A DNA stretch of 64,000 bases. Origin: Opitutaceae bacterium. GTDB lineage: Bacteria; Verrucomicrobiota; Verrucomicrobiia; Opitutales; Opitutaceae. The stretch is from positions 1 to 64,000 of the forward strand of contig JAQUYL010000012.1 in NCBI GenBank assembly GCA_028691845.1. The letters are read 5' to 3'. Positions 1 to 10,690 of the stretch are shown in pieces; the stretch's first letter is position 1; every line of letters begins with the position of its first letter. The translations under genes and the position numbers were made by a program. Below the pieces are notes generated by a model. The model was not told the DNA's origin, did no database searches, and saw only the letters and a list, made by a program, of their open reading frames with translations.

Positions 1-1
1 T

Positions 2-73
2 ATCCAGCGCCGTGCCTATGGCTTTAGGAACTTTAACAACTACCGCCTGCGCGTCATCGCCCAGTGCGGCTGA
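2..73 (+). CDS. ISL3-type transposase, C-terminal end only
   Basis: The window opens inside a reading frame that encodes the last 23 residues of a protein with the core RRAYGFRNFNNYRLRV, followed by a stop. This tail is characteristic of ISL3-family DDE transposases, which cut and join insertion-sequence ends. The rest of the gene lies to the left of the window, so it cannot be said whether the element is intact. About 100 bp further on come three tRNA genes, so the element sits next to a tRNA cluster. The sequence between the stop and the first tRNA carries a repeated TCTGCGCATTT-like unit (about 133-145 and 155-166) that could belong to the IS end; this is a guess. Confidence 0.7.
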   Translation: MQRRAYGFRNFNNYRLRVIAQCG

Positions 74-170
74 CTTATGAACCTCCACTCCCTTCAACCC
101 ACTCCCCAATCTTTGGTGTAGACCCCATTTTTCCTGCGCATTTTTGAATAATTTTCTGCGCATTTATTGG

Positions 171-241
171 CTGCCCGACTAGGACTCGAACCTAGACAAA
201 CAGAGTCAGAATCTGTTGTGCTACCATTACACTATCGGGCA
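171..241 (-). tRNA. tRNA-Gln (anticodon CTG)
   Basis: On the minus strand the sequence folds as a complete cloverleaf. The acceptor stem TGCCCGA pairs with TCGGGCA, the D arm contains TAATGGTAG, the anticodon stem ACAGA/TCTGT encloses loop TTCTGAC, and the T arm carries GGTTCGAGTCC. The anticodon CTG reads glutamine codon CAG. The discriminator base is G, as usual for tRNA-Gln, and no CCA is encoded. Confidence 0.95.
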
Positions 242-328
242 GTAAAAAGCGTCGCTGACGCACACTCGAAAAAAGCTTTGACTAGCGGCAGAAGCAACCG
301 GGGGGCCAGCATCGCCCCGCCGCGGAAA

Positions 329-403
329 TGGAGCCGGCGATGGGACTCGAACCCGCAACCGCCTGTTTACAAAACAGGTGCTCTGCCATTGAGCTACGCC
401 GGC
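329..403 (-). tRNA. tRNA-Thr (anticodon TGT)
   Basis: This is a minus-strand cloverleaf with acceptor stem GCCGGCG/CGCCGGC, D arm with AATGGCAGAGC, anticodon stem CCTGT/ACAGG around loop TTTGTAA, and T arm GGTTCGAGTCC. The anticodon TGT reads threonine ACA-type codons. The 3' CCA is encoded (329-331), unlike the neighbouring tRNA-Gln. Confidence 0.96.
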
Positions 404-517
404 GTGACGCGCCGTCGCGACTAACTACATACACTGGGAAACAACATGCTCGGGGAACCGAAGCCCCCGCGCGGTGAAGCGTGAGGGCCTCCCATCCTTC
501 GCTTGAAACACAAAAGA

Positions 518-593
<76 letters not shown>

Positions 594-1304
594 AGAAACT
601 GGAAGGGCAAAAGGTTGAGAATGCCAATTGCATGTCAAACCCTTTTCCCGCGCCGCGACTCAGTGGAGACGGAAGTCGTTCGAGGCATGCCTGTCACACG
701 ACAATTCCGTTTCCCACCAGCATCACACCAACCCGGCTGAAAGCGCTCTTCGACCACCAGCGCCGCCGGGTGCGCTCCGTCTGCAAAAGAGGTTCCCTAT
801 TGATCAGCCCATCTTTAATGATGTGCCAAATCCGCCAAGCCGCCATTATTTGTGGGGCTTTTATCCCACTGGTCACATTAAGCGTTATCCCTTATCAACA
901 ACTGGCTTTGGAGTCTGCCGACGCCTCACTCGATCCAATGCGCTGCACACAGAGATTGTCATGCTTACGTCAATCGAAAGGAGCAAGAGGGTGCGGTAAT
1001 GAAGCCGCGCGAGGTAGTGTCGCAGGCCCAGGAGGAGTGCCGATATGCTGTTTGAGTGCGCACCCTCCGAACCCGAAACCGGGTAATCAAGGAGTGGATG
1101 CATCAGTTTCCTTTTCTCTGCTGGTGGAGGGTTCAGTCACGGTGCAATCCCATGCTGGCTGGCTTCTGCAGCTGGAGGCCTGTATTGAATCCATACTGCG
1201 CAGACGCACCAGCGGAGGGGCCGCCCCTTCGTGCTCACGTCCCCGCCTGAGGAGTAAGCTGGACGTCGTTCAAGCCATCAAGGCCGCGCGGAACATGGGG
1301 CCCT
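594..1304. other. gene-poor interval between tRNA-Lys and purM
   Basis: No convincing gene is visible in these roughly 710 bp. Several open frames cross it, including a long plus-strand frame from 632 that runs into the 3' end of purM on the opposite strand. Their translations are rich in Arg, Ser and Pro, have no recognisable motif and lack good ribosome sites. The downstream end of purM and upstream signals for the tRNA genes should lie here, but no clear terminator or promoter stands out. Confidence 0.5.
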
Positions 1305-2405
1305 TCACCGCACTTGCAGCGTATCACCCGCGAAAATCAAGTCGAGGGGGGGCACGACGACAGCCTTTCGGCTGCCCTCCTTTTTTACCGCACCAGCCAA
1401 CCATGCATCATAGCCAGCGGATCTGGCAGCCACAAGCGTTTCCTCGGCAATCTCTGGGGCCACAAAGGCGGCAAATCCTATACCCATGTTGAAAGTCGCA
1501 TAGGCTTCCCGCAGGCTTATGGGTCCAGCTTCCCGCAAAAAACGAAACAATGACGGCTCCGGTCTAACGTTCGTGATTTCATAAACGAACGGCTCTCCGA
1601 GACGCATCAACTTCCGCCAGCCGTGGCCGGTCACATGCGCCACATAGTTGAGTTTGAGGCCACGGCGTTGGCACTCGCGCACGAACGCCACGTAAATAAC
1701 AGACGGCGCGAGCAATGACTCGCCAAATGTCCGGCCGTCCCCAATGGGGGTCTGATAGCCCTGCGGCAGCTTTTCGGCAATTTGGCGGCAAAGTGTCAGG
1801 CCATTGGTCTGCACACCGGAGGAAGCTAGAAAGATGATTGCATCCCCATCCCGCACGTCACCGGCGATCCGCAGCGATTTGGGAGCGATGCGGCCCACGG
1901 CCGAACCGGCGAGTACAATGGCCGACGGATCGACGACGCCTCGGAGCGTCGGCGTTTCTCCGCCGCCCCAGACCGCACCGGCCTGCCGGCAGCCCTCGGC
2001 GAAACCAACGGCCAGATCGTTCGCGCGGACCTCATCGGCAAACCATTCGGAATCGCCCACCGCAGCGTGCATCGCCACCGAGACGGGCAGCGCCCCGCAG
2101 GTGGCCAGGTCGTTCACAATCGTTGCGACGGTATCGATGCCAATTTCGCGGTAAAAACACCGGCCGGTTGCGGCGTAGATTGCATCGGCCACCAGGTTCT
2201 TGGTTCCCAGCCCCTCCTCAACGTGCGCTAGGTAATGATCACCGGCTTCAATCAGATAGGCGCTCTCCCCGCGCACGTCGGAGGGCTCGCAGTAACCGTG
2301 GGCCAACAAGGCCTCTCCAGTCGTCAGCGCGACCCGCTGACAAGCCCTTTTAAAAGCATCGAGGCGATCGTAGCGTACACCGGAGGACTCGTAGGAGAGG
2401 GACAT
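1305..2405 (-). CDS. purM: phosphoribosylformylglycinamidine cyclo-ligase (AIR synthetase)
   Basis: PurM closes the imidazole ring in purine synthesis, turning FGAM into AIR with ATP. The translation starts MSLSYESSGVRYDRLDAFKR, which matches the usual PurM start (Y-x-SAGV). It then shows the AIR-synthase pattern GLGTKNLVADAI, followed by DTVATIVNDLATCGA, WGGGETPTLRG and SSGVQTNGLTL, with a C-terminal VAHVTGHGWRKLMR segment. At 366 residues it is near family length. The frame is open to 2459, but that would overlap purF by 29 bp, and the ATG at 2405 fits the family start better. It lies 25 bp after purF on the same strand, so the two are probably one operon with consecutive roles in the pathway. 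Confidence 0.93.
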   Translation of the reverse strand: MSLSYESSGVRYDRLDAFKRACQRVALTTGEALLAHGYCEPSDVRGESAYLIEAGDHYLAHVEEGLGTKNLVADAIYAATGRCFYREIGIDTVATIVNDLATCGALPVSVAMHAAVGDSEWFADEVRANDLAVGFAEGCRQAGAVWGGGETPTLRGVVDPSAIVLAGSAVGRIAPKSLRIAGDVRDGDAIIFLASSGVQTNGLTLCRQIAEKLPQGYQTPIGDGRTFGESLLAPSVIYVAFVRECQRRGLKLNYVAHVTGHGWRKLMRLGEPFVYEITNVRPEPSLFRFLREAGPISLREAYATFNMGIGFAAFVAPEIAEETLVAARSAGYDAWLAGAVKKEGSRKAVVVPPLDLIFAGDTLQVR

Positions 2406-2430
2406 GGTTACAAAAGGAACGCCACCGCGT

Positions 2431-4344
2431 TCAATAGGCGCGGCCCTCGTGCTTGTCATAGTAGTTCACGAACGCCTGGTTGACGACGCGATAACCACCG
2501 GGGGTCGGGTATTTGCCCGTGAAATACCAGTCACCGCTGTGCTGGGGCAGCGCCTGGTGCAGGTTCTCGATCTGCTGGAATATGATTTGAATCTCCCCCT
2601 GCCACGGGATGCCTTTGGGCCTGACCAGATCCGCAATCTTGGTCGCGATCTCCTCGGCAGTGAACGGTTCGTAAATTTTGCGGGCATGGTTGACGGGCGG
2701 GCTGGGCTTGCGGGCGAGTTCATCCCGACACAACCGGTAGACCTCATCGATCAGGTCGCTCTTGCCGCGCTCCTTCAGCAGTGAAATCGCCGCCTCGAAC
2801 GCGATGAATTTTCCGATCTCCGACATGTCGATCCCATAGCAATCGGGATAGCGAATCTGCGGCGCGGTCGAGACGATGATGATCCTCTTCGGATTCAGCC
2901 GGCTGAGAATGCGCAGGATGGAACGGCGCAGGGTGGTGCCGCGCACGATCGAATCGTCGATGCACACAAGGTTGTCGTCCGGTTCCACCACTCCGTAGGT
3001 GATGTCGTAGACGTGTGAGGCGAGTTCATTGCGCCATTTTTCCTGGCCGATAAACGTGCGCAGTTTGATGTCCTTGCTGACAAGCTTCTCACCGCGCGGC
3101 CAATTGTGCATGATCAGTTTGTCCACCAGCTCCTCGGTAAGCTGCCCGCGGGCGGCCGCGGCCAGGATGGAGGTCTTCACCTCGAGACGCCGTCGGCTGC
3201 GCAGGGCGCTCAACAAGCCGTAATAGGCTGTTTCCGACGTGTTCGGAATGTAACTGAAGATGCTGTGCTCGAGATCGTTATCGATGGCCGCAAGAATCTG
3301 GTCGGCGAGGCAGGCGCCGAGCGCCTTGCGCTCGCGGTAAATGTCCGGGCCATTGCCGCGCGAGAAGTAGATGCGTTCGAACGAGCATTGCGTCTTCGGC
3401 AGGGCAGCCCGGATGCGCACGGACCGGACCAGGCCGGACTTCTTGACGACAACCACATAGCCCGGCTCGACCTCGTGCACCTGCTCGGATTTCAGGTCAA
3501 ACACGGTGAGCAGCGGCGCGCGCTCCGAGGCAAAGGCCACCACTTCCTCATCTTCAAACCAGTGGCACGGACGGATTCCGGATGGATCGCGCACCACGAA
3601 GGCGTCGCCATTGCCGATGAGTCCGGCCAACGTGTACCCGCCGTCCCAGTTTATCGCAGCCTCATGCACCACCTTCGCCGGATCAAGACCCTCGCTGATC
3701 CGCTGTGAGATCTCGGCCCCCGGCAGGTGAAGGGCACGCAGTTCACGGTAGAGCGACTCGTGTTGCTCGTCGAGGCAGAAGCCTATTTGCTCAAGGAGTG
3801 CCTGGGTGTCGGCGGAGAAGATCGGGTGCTGGCCCATCGCGATGAGGCTGTCGTTCAGCTCCATCGTGTTGGTCATGTTGAAATTCCCCGCCAGCATCAG
3901 ATTGCGTGTCGGCCACGGGCTGCGGCGAAAAAACGGATGACAGGCACTCAGACTATACCCGCCCGACGTACCGTAGCGCAGATGTCCAAGATAAAGCTCT
4001 CCGCAAAAATCAAAGTGCTTCTTAACCGTGTCGGGAAACTCGGGATGGATGTCTCCCGCGGACATCTTGACGGAATACTGGGCGAGCAGGGCCTTGAAGA
4101 TGCGGTCGAGCGGGCTGGATTTTATCTCCCGCTCGCGAAACATGTAGGGTTCGCCCGGCGGCACGTCGAATTTAACACAAGCCACGCCCGCACCATCTTG
4201 GCCGCGGTTGTGCTGTTTCTCCATGAGGAGAAAAAGCTGGGAGAAACCCCACAACGGCGTGCCGTATTTTTCCTGATAGTAAGCTAGCGGCTTCTTGAGC
4301 CGCACAAGCGCGATCCCGCATTCGTGGGTAAGAGTTTCACTCAT
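2431..4344 (-). CDS. purF: amidophosphoribosyltransferase, long form
   Basis: PurF makes the first committed step of purine synthesis: glutamine plus PRPP to phosphoribosylamine. The N-terminal glutaminase (class II, Ntn-type) domain has its nucleophile at Cys9 after a short propeptide (MSETLTHE|CGI). The phosphoribosyltransferase domain shows the PRPP loop CIDDSIVRGTT near residue 460. At 637 residues it is clearly longer than the roughly 500-residue E. coli type and resembles the longer versions seen in Bacteroidetes and relatives; the extra length includes a C-terminal stretch after about residue 500. It is the first gene of a purF-purM pair and is divergent from purL. Confidence 0.93.
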   Translation of the reverse strand: MSETLTHECGIALVRLKKPLAYYQEKYGTPLWGFSQLFLLMEKQHNRGQDGAGVACVKFDVPPGEPYMFREREIKSSPLDRIFKALLAQYSVKMSAGDIHPEFPDTVKKHFDFCGELYLGHLRYGTSGGYSLSACHPFFRRSPWPTRNLMLAGNFNMTNTMELNDSLIAMGQHPIFSADTQALLEQIGFCLDEQHESLYRELRALHLPGAEISQRISEGLDPAKVVHEAAINWDGGYTLAGLIGNGDAFVVRDPSGIRPCHWFEDEEVVAFASERAPLLTVFDLKSEQVHEVEPGYVVVVKKSGLVRSVRIRAALPKTQCSFERIYFSRGNGPDIYRERKALGACLADQILAAIDNDLEHSIFSYIPNTSETAYYGLLSALRSRRRLEVKTSILAAAARGQLTEELVDKLIMHNWPRGEKLVSKDIKLRTFIGQEKWRNELASHVYDITYGVVEPDDNLVCIDDSIVRGTTLRRSILRILSRLNPKRIIIVSTAPQIRYPDCYGIDMSEIGKFIAFEAAISLLKERGKSDLIDEVYRLCRDELARKPSPPVNHARKIYEPFTAEEIATKIADLVRPKGIPWQGEIQIIFQQIENLHQALPQHSGDWYFTGKYPTPGGYRVVNQAFVNYYDKHEGRAY

Positions 4345-4665
4345 GGGAGGGGAAAATCGGGCGGCTTCTCTTGTCTGTTAAGTGGAAGATGATCTTCACG
4401 GAAGATAAAAACCGATAATTCCGATGAGACGGCCAGAATGGTCAACGGCTTTCTACGCTCGGCGCATCTAACGCATAGAACGATAAAACCTTAAATCTTG
4501 TCAATTTACGTGTTACTCATGCACCGTCCACCGCTTAGCAGCAAAACTGCTACAGCTGCGCAATCCTTCATGGGCCAAAGCAGGCCCAGCTCCACACGTC
4601 CGGGAAATAACTCTTAGCTCCCTTGACGCCTCGGGGATGTTAGAGAACATGCTTTCTTCCCGACC
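4345..4665. promoter_or_regulatory. shared control region between divergent purF and purL
   Basis: These 321 bp without a gene separate two purine operons that diverge, so promoters for both must lie here. The stretch is more AT-rich than its surroundings around 4480-4510 (AAACCTTAAATCTTGTCAATTT), a plausible promoter area. A TTGACG box occurs at about 4623, only 40 bp before purL, with no good -10 match. No guanine or purine riboswitch was recognised by eye. The regulatory role is inferred from gene arrangement. Confidence 0.4.
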
Positions 4666-7600
4666 ATGCTGATCCATCGTGGCTCTCCAGCCCTCTCACA
4701 ATTCCGTCTTCAGAAGCTTCTTCAGGACCTCACTGCCGCCGGTCTGCCCGCCCGTGCCATCAACGCCGAGTTTGTTCATCTTGCTGAACTGGCTGAGGAA
4801 CTTACGCCCCCCGATCGCGTGGTCCTCGAAAAACTTCTAACCTACGGACCGAGCCGGGCTGCCTCCGCAGTCAATGGACTCACCCAAGTCGTGGCTCCGC
4901 GTCCGGGCACAATTTCCCCTTGGTCCTCCAAGGCCACCGACATCGCCCACATCTGCGGACTGGCCAATGTAAAACGCATCGAGCGCGTCATCGCCTATTC
5001 CATCGATTTAGGTCCCGACTATTCGCTAACCGCCACTCACTCATCGATCCTGGCCGAAAAGCTCCACGACCGGATGACCCAGGTTGTCTTTGGCGACCTA
5101 TCCGCCTGCGAAGCTCTCTTCCGCCACGAGGCCCCGCGCCCGATGACAATCGTGCCCGTTCTCGCTCAAGGCCGCCCCGCCCTCGTCGACGCCAACCACT
5201 CGCTCGGCCTCGCTCTCGCCGACGATGAAATCGACTATCTTGTCAGGAATTTCACCGATCTCGGCCGTGATCCCAACGACATCGAGCTCATGATGTTCGC
5301 CCAGGCCAACTCCGAGCATTGCCGCCATAAAATCTTCAACGCCACCTGGGAAATCGACGGCGCGCCGCGCGACCGCTCCCTCTTCCAGATGATTAAGAAC
5401 ACCCACCAGCTTCATCGCGACGGCATCCTCTCCGCCTACAAGGACAATTCCGCCGTCATGGTGGGCAGCCGCGGTGGCCGCTTCTTTGCCGACCCGCGAA
5501 CCGGGGAATACGCCGCCCATGACGAGGACATCCACCTGCTCTGCAAGGTCGAGACGCACAACCATCCCACCGCCATTTCGCCATTCCCCGGCGCCGCAAC
5601 CGGCTCCGGCGGAGAAATCCGCGACGAAGGCGCCACCGGCCGGGGTGCCAAGCCCAAGGCTGGCCTCACGGGCTTCACCGTCTCCAACCTCCGCCTTCCC
5701 GGCGCCATCCAGCCGTGGGAAAAAGACCATGGCAAACCTGGCCGCATTGTCTCCGCTCTCGACATCATGATCGAAGGTCCGCTCGGCAGCGCGGCTTTCA
5801 ACAACGAGTTCGGCCGCCCCAATATCAACGGCTACTTTCGCACCTTTGAAGCAGAGGTCCCCGCTCCCCTGCCTCCTTCTGCCTCTCGTCCCACGCCTCT
5901 CGCCTCTGGCGTTCCCTCCACGGAGCTTCGCGGCTACCACAAGCCCATCATGCTCGCCGGCGGCATCGGCAACATCCGTCCCGAGCACATCCAGAAGGGA
6001 GAAATCCGCCCGAACGACAAACTCGTCATCCTCGGCGGCCCGGCCATGCTGATTGGCCTTGGCGGCGGCGCAGCCAGCTCCATGGCCAGTGGCTCGGGCC
6101 ACGAAGACCTCGATTTCGCCAGCGTGCAACGCGACAACGCCGAGATGCAGCGCCGCTGCCAGGAAGTAATCGACCGCTGCTGGGCGCTGGGCGCGGACAA
6201 TCCCATCGCCTTCATCCACGACGTCGGCGCCGGCGGCATCTCCAATGCCCTCCCTGAGCTCGTCAGCGACGGCGGCCGCGGCGGCCACTTCCACCTCCGC
6301 CGGATCCCCAACGACGAGCCGGGCATGAGCCCGCTCGAGATCTGGTGCAACGAGTCCCAGGAACGCTACGTCCTCGCCATCCCCGCCGATCGCATCGGCA
6401 CCTTTCAGAAACTCTGCGAACGTGAGCGCTGCCCCTTTGCCGTCGTCGGCGAGGCGACCGCCGAAAAGCGGCTCGTTCTGGAAGACTCGCATTTCAAGAA
6501 CACCCCCATCGACCTGCCCCTTGAGGTGCTGCTCGGCAAACCGCCCCGCATGCATCGCCAGGAGAAGTCGCTCCAGCGCCCGCTCCTTCCACTTTCACTT
6601 TCACTCTCGATCCAGGACGCCGTCCGCCGTGTCCTCGCCCATCCCGCGGTTGCGGACAAAACCTTCCTCATATCCATCGGTGACCGCACGATCACCGGTC
6701 TGGTCTGCCGCGACCAGATGGTCGGTCCTTGGCAGGTGCCTGTGGCCGACTGCGCCGTCACCGCCACCTCCTTCGACGTCTACACCGGCGAGGCCATGGC
6801 CATAGGTGAGCGCACACCTGTCGCCATCAACAATGCCGCCGCCTCGGCCCGCCTCGCGGTCGGCGAAGCCCTCACGAATCTCGCCGCCGCCCAGATCGGC
6901 GACCTCGGCAAGGTCAACCTTTCCGCCAACTGGATGGCCGCTCCCGCCGTCCCCGGCGACGCCGCCGACCTTTACGCCGCCGTCCGTTCCGTCGGCATGG
7001 AACTCTGCCCCGCTCTCGGCATCACCATCCCAACGGGCAAGGACTCCATGAGCATGAGTACCGTCTGGCAGGACGGCGACACGCGGAAGCGCATAACCGC
7101 GCCGGTCTCTCTCATCGTCTCGGCATTCGCGCCCGCCGCCGACATCCGCCTCTCCCTCACGCCGCAACTCCAGCAAATTGACGACACGGTTTTGCTGCTG
7201 CTTGACCTCGGCCGCGGCAAGAATCGTCTGGGCGGCTCTATCCTTGCGCAGGTTGTCTCGCAGATTGGCGACGCCCCGCCCGACGTCGACAGTGCTATCG
7301 ACCTCAAAAATTTCTGGAATGCCATACAGCAACTCGGCCGCGATAAGAAACTTCTCGCCTACCACGACCGTTCCGATGGCGGCCTCCTCTCCACCGCCGT
7401 GGAGATGGCCTTCGCCGGCCACACCGGCGTGGATCTCGAGTTGTCTGCCAGCCCTCAACCCTCGGTCATCGACGCTCAGCACTCCGTCGCTTTCCAGCAG
7501 TTATTCTCCGAGGAACTCGGCGCAGTCATCCAGATCCGTGCCGCCGACCTCGATTGCGTCTCCCAAGTCTTTCTCTCTCACCATCTCGACGGGATTCTAA

Positions 7601-8634
7601 CCCGGATCGGCACGCTCAACCGCGACCATGCCTTCCGCGTTCGCCAGGATGGCAAAGTCCTATTTGACGAAAACCTTTCCGCCCTGCGCGCCGTCTGGTC
7701 CAGTGTTACCCGCAGCATCGCCGCACTCCGCGACAACCCGGCCTGCGCCGAACAGGAATTCCAGCTCAAACTCGATCCCACTGACCCGGGCATCACGCCG
7801 AAAATCTCGTTCGACTATCCGCTGGCCGCGCCTCTCTTCCCTCATGCTGCAGGCCGGGCACGGCCTGCAATCGCCATTCTGCGCGAGCAGGGCGTGAACG
7901 GCGAGGTCGAGATGGCCGCTGCATTCACCAAGGCCGGATTCAAGGCCATCGACGTCCACATGACGGATATCCTCAGCGGGCGCGTGTCCCTGAGAAATTT
8001 CCTCGGCCTCGTGGCCTGCGGCGGCTTCAGCTACGGCGACGTGCTCGGCGCCGGCGAAGGATGGGCCAAAAGCATCCTTTTCCATGATCGCGCCCGCGAC
8101 GAATTCGCCGCCTTTTTTGCCCGCGAGGACGCCTTTGCCCTCGGCGTGTGCAACGGCTGTCAGATGATGAGCAACCTCCATTCGATCATCCCCGGCTCCA
8201 ACCATTGGCCGCGTTTCGTGCAGAATCGCAGCGAACGCTTCGAAGCCCGCTTTGCCTCCCTCAGGATCGAGCACAGTCCTAGCGTACTTTTCGCCGGCAT
8301 GGCAGGATCGGTCATCCCCATCGCCGTCGCCCACGGCGAAGGCCACGCCGAGTTCAAGGACGCCGCAGCCGCCAGGGCGTGCAGCGAGTCCGGCCTCGTC
8401 GCCGCCCGGTTCGTGGACAACCGTCACAGCGTCACCGAGCAGTATCCGCTCAACCCGAACGGCTCACCTTTGGGCATGACCGCCTTTACAACCACCACCG
8501 GCCGCGTGACGATCCTGATGCCGCACCCCGAGCGCGTCTTCCGCACCGTCCAGATGAGCTGGGCTCCCGACACCTGGGGCGAAGATTCGCCGTGGATGAA
8601 ACTATTCCATAACGCCCGGACTTGGGTGGGCTGA
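4666..8634 (+). CDS. purL: phosphoribosylformylglycinamidine synthase, single-chain form
   Basis: This enzyme converts FGAR to FGAM using ATP and glutamine. At 1322 residues it is the large proteobacterial/eukaryotic form, in which the synthetase and glutaminase are one chain, rather than the PurS-PurL-PurQ set. An N-terminal domain covers about 1-190. Two PurM-like halves follow, the first with [17 protein letters not shown] and [20 protein letters not shown]-like motifs, the second with [12 protein letters not shown] class I glutaminase begins near residue 1065. Its catalytic Cys is in GVCNGCQ (about residue 1158) and the His-Glu pair is in PHPER (about 1284). It diverges from purF-purM, which encode the steps before and after it. 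Confidence 0.95.
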   Translation: MLIHRGSPALSQFRLQKLLQDLTAAGLPARAINAEFVHLAELAEELTPPDRVVLEKLLTYGPSRAASAVNGLTQVVAPRPGTISPWSSKATDIAHICGLANVKRIERVIAYSIDLGPDYSLTATHSSILAEKLHDRMTQVVFGDLSACEALFRHEAPRPMTIVPVLAQGRPALVDANHSLGLALADDEIDYLVRNFTDLGRDPNDIELMMFAQANSEHCRHKIFNATWEIDGAPRDRSLFQMIKNTHQLHRDGILSAYKDNSAVMVGSRGGRFFADPRTGEYAAHDEDIHLLCKVETHNHPTAISPFPGAATGSGGEIRDEGATGRGAKPKAGLTGFTVSNLRLPGAIQPWEKDHGKPGRIVSALDIMIEGPLGSAAFNNEFGRPNINGYFRTFEAEVPAPLPPSASRPTPLASGVPSTELRGYHKPIMLAGGIGNIRPEHIQKGEIRPNDKLVILGGPAMLIGLGGGAASSMASGSGHEDLDFASVQRDNAEMQRRCQEVIDRCWALGADNPIAFIHDVGAGGISNALPELVSDGGRGGHFHLRRIPNDEPGMSPLEIWCNESQERYVLAIPADRIGTFQKLCERERCPFAVVGEATAEKRLVLEDSHFKNTPIDLPLEVLLGKPPRMHRQEKSLQRPLLPLSLSLSIQDAVRRVLAHPAVADKTFLISIGDRTITGLVCRDQMVGPWQVPVADCAVTATSFDVYTGEAMAIGERTPVAINNAAASARLAVGEALTNLAAAQIGDLGKVNLSANWMAAPAVPGDAADLYAAVRSVGMELCPALGITIPTGKDSMSMSTVWQDGDTRKRITAPVSLIVSAFAPAADIRLSLTPQLQQIDDTVLLLLDLGRGKNRLGGSILAQVVSQIGDAPPDVDSAIDLKNFWNAIQQLGRDKKLLAYHDRSDGGLLSTAVEMAFAGHTGVDLELSASPQPSVIDAQHSVAFQQLFSEELGAVIQIRAADLDCVSQVFLSHHLDGILTRIGTLNRDHAFRVRQDGKVLFDENLSALRAVWSSVTRSIAALRDNPACAEQEFQLKLDPTDPGITPKISFDYPLAAPLFPHAAGRARPAIAILREQGVNGEVEMAAAFTKAGFKAIDVHMTDILSGRVSLRNFLGLVACGGFSYGDVLGAGEGWAKSILFHDRARDEFAAFFAREDAFALGVCNGCQMMSNLHSIIPGSNHWPRFVQNRSERFEARFASLRIEHSPSVLFAGMAGSVIPIAVAHGEGHAEFKDAAAARACSESGLVAARFVDNRHSVTEQYPLNPNGSPLGMTAFTTTTGRVTILMPHPERVFRTVQMSWAPDTWGEDSPWMKLFHNARTWVG

Positions 8635-8718
8635 AATCATCAGACACCCGGATGACTGTCCTCCCTAGCCTTTCAGGCGACAACGGACGCTGGGCCCGCC
8701 GATTCTCCGGGAAATGTC

Positions 8719-9279
8719 TCAGATGGGGGGACGGCGCAGCAGTACCTGAAGCCTTCGCCCTCTCGCGGGCTCCGCAATTTCAAAACCAAGCTTCGTCGCC
8801 TCCTGCACGGAGGCCTGAAAAGCCGAGGGAGACACATGAACGGGAGGCTCGGCCAACAAAACCGCACAACCAGGTTTGAGCACCGTGTGCACCGTCCGCA
8901 GAAACCGATCCGGAGCGGCAACCTCGTGCAGCATATGGAAGAGCAGGACAAAATCGACCCGTCCGGCCAGATCGCCGATGCCCAGGTCGTCCCGACTGCA
9001 GCGCCGCGTTTCAATCCGGTCCGCTAGTCCGAACTTTTGCGCCCGCCGTCGCAAGGTCGCGAGCATCCTCTCCTGCAAATCGACCGCCACTACTCGTCCA
9101 CCCGGACCGACCAACCGGGCGAGTTCAAGCGTGAAAAAACCCATGCCAGGTCCGGGTTCCAGCACGGTCATCCTCGGTTGCACCCAAGGTGTGAGAATCT
9201 TTGCTGGATTCTCCAACAGGCGGCGCAGCGGCGTGACGAGCAGATAGCCGAGCCACCAAGGGCAGGCATGAGTGGACAT
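8719..9279 (-). CDS. class I SAM-dependent methyltransferase
   Basis: This is a 186-residue protein with the Rossmann-like SAM-binding motif VLEPGPGMGFFTLELA at about residues 38-53, an acidic strand end VVAVDLQ (motif II) and VDFVLLFHMLHEV (motif IV region). It therefore transfers a methyl group from S-adenosylmethionine. The substrate cannot be told from sequence; the general pattern resembles UbiE/COQ5-like small-molecule methyltransferases. It faces purL and stands alone between purL and two broken genes. Confidence 0.75.
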   Translation of the reverse strand: MSTHACPWWLGYLLVTPLRRLLENPAKILTPWVQPRMTVLEPGPGMGFFTLELARLVGPGGRVVAVDLQERMLATLRRRAQKFGLADRIETRRCSRDDLGIGDLAGRVDFVLLFHMLHEVAAPDRFLRTVHTVLKPGCAVLLAEPPVHVSPSAFQASVQEATKLGFEIAEPARGRRLQVLLRRPPI

Positions 9280-9368
9280 GATTTTTCAGGGTAGACAGTT
9301 CGGCCCCGAGTCACCAGTCGGAATAGCCGAGCCGCAGGATGAACTCGCCCGGGGCTGGGTTTTTCTAG

Positions 9369-9912
9369 AGCGATGAGGCCTATAAGTCCTTTCGCACGCC
9401 CTCTCCCTCCCCGGATTTCATTCCGACTCATGGGAACCGTCCGGAACTGCTTTCCTACCAGAAAGCCGAGGCGATCTACGACCTCAACTATCGTTTCTGC
9501 CATCGCTTCCTCGCCAAAGGCGACCGCACCGTCGACCGGATGATTCAGGCGGCACGCTCGGGGGAACAAAATATCATCGGTGCAGCAAAGTCTCGGGCAC
9601 GTCAAAGGATATGGAGTTCAAGCTCACCAATGTCGACCGGGCGAGCCTCGAGGAGGTGCTGGCCGACTACCGCAATTTCCTCCGCGTGCGGGATTTCACA
9701 ATCTGGGACAAGGGCTCCAAGGAGGCGCAATTCGTGCGCCACCTCAGCCATGGCACCACGAGCCCTACCGCCTCTACGTGGAGACTCGTCCGCCCGGGAT
9801 CGTGGCCAACCTCGCCCTCTGCCTCATCCACCAAACCAACGACCTCCTCGCCCAGCAGATTCGCCGTCTGGAACAGGCACACAAAGACCTACCGTATTTA
9901 CTTTTGCAGTAA
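9369..9912 (+). pseudogene. broken four-helix-bundle protein gene
   Basis: Three frames in succession encode one recognisable protein of the four-helix-bundle family (related to 23S rRNA intervening-sequence proteins). Frame one runs from about 9369 with PTHGNRPELLSYQKAEAIYD and ends near RMIQAARSGEQNI. Frame two starts near 9590 with MEFKLTNVDRASLEEVLADY and IWDKGSKEAQFVRHL. Frame three from about 9755 gives HEPYRLYVETRPPGIVANL and QTNDLLAQQIRRLEQA before a stop at 9910-9912. Shifts occur near 9588 and 9752, and no start codon is clear. Such genes often sit in variable places in Verrucomicrobia genomes. It is either a decayed gene or a sequence with two indel errors. Confidence 0.75.
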
Positions 9913-10547
9913 GAACGACACGAACTGGTTTTGCTCGCGGCGGCTGGTCCAGAAACGCGTGCCGTCGAACGCGAGGGCCCGCGCCGCACAGGGGATGCGG
10001 ACGAGATCATCCATCTTCGGCTCCATCGGGTTAGGGTCCTCCCGCGCATGCCAGTAATCGGTCGTCTCCTCGGCATCGGTGGTGGCGGGTAGATGAAACC
10101 GTCGACGGAAACCAGCCCGCAGATGCCGTGCGGCACGTTGATCACCCGCTCGTCCTTCCCGTCGGCGCCGAGTGTAGGCACTTTTTTCGGATACCATTGG
10201 CTGACGTACAGCCGCCGGCCGTCGAATCCGAGTTGGGAGCCGGTTTCGTCCGGCACGGCAGGCCGAATTTTCCGTCGAAGCCCTGTCCCGGGATGCATCG
10301 CCGGATGATCCGGTTGTCGGCCGCCGTCTCGCCGCACAGGATTCGGAGTTCCTTGCCCACTGCGGTCATGCCAAACGGAGTGCCTGGCGTCGTGGTTTCA
10401 CAGCCGACGGTCCAGGTCGCCGGATTGATCGCATTGATGCGCCGTGTCTCCAGTGAGCCCATCCAGGAAATCGTCTCCCTCCCGCGCGAGCGACTGGGGT
10501 TTGGGCGCCGGCGTGGCCAATCGCTGGAGTTCCTGGATGTCTTTCAT
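9898..10547 (-). pseudogene. broken propeller-like protein gene
   Basis: Four minus-strand frame segments read as one protein of about 215 residues. An ATG at 10547 starts MKDIQELQRLATPAPKP. The next frame has RRINAINPATWTVGCETT and GKELRILCGETAADNRIIRR. The third has GSQLGFDGRRLYVSQWYPKK and VPHGICGLVSVDGFIY. The last has ATTDAEETTDYW and ARALAFDGTRFWTSRREQNQ. Breaks lie near 10470, 10262 and 10093. The repeated pattern of short strand-turn units (AFDG, GFDGRRLYVSQW) is like a beta-propeller lactonase/YncE-type fold; the function is unknown. It overlaps the end of the neighbouring pseudogene by 15 bp, tail to tail. Confidence 0.7.
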
Positions 10548-10690
10548 GGCCGGTGTTGCCAGATCGGGGAATAACCCGGGAAAGGACCAAACAAAGCACA
10601 GGAGTTGTTTTTGGCGACTGTGCTGCCCCGGACCAGGGCGGTTGGACACCGTGAACCGCGCCCCAGGCTGCAGCCGATCCGTCCGGCGGT

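Noticed and set aside
632-1492. Long plus-strand open frame of 286 codons after the tRNA genes
   Set aside because: It runs antisense into purM, has Arg/Ser/Pro-rich composition without any motif, and lacks a convincing ribosome site.
5098-6555. Minus-strand frame of 485 codons inside purL (and similar ones to 8427)
   Set aside because: Long antisense frames are expected in GC-rich genes with strong third-position bias; the translation is Gly/Ala/Val/Asp-rich and has no family pattern, while purL is unmistakable.
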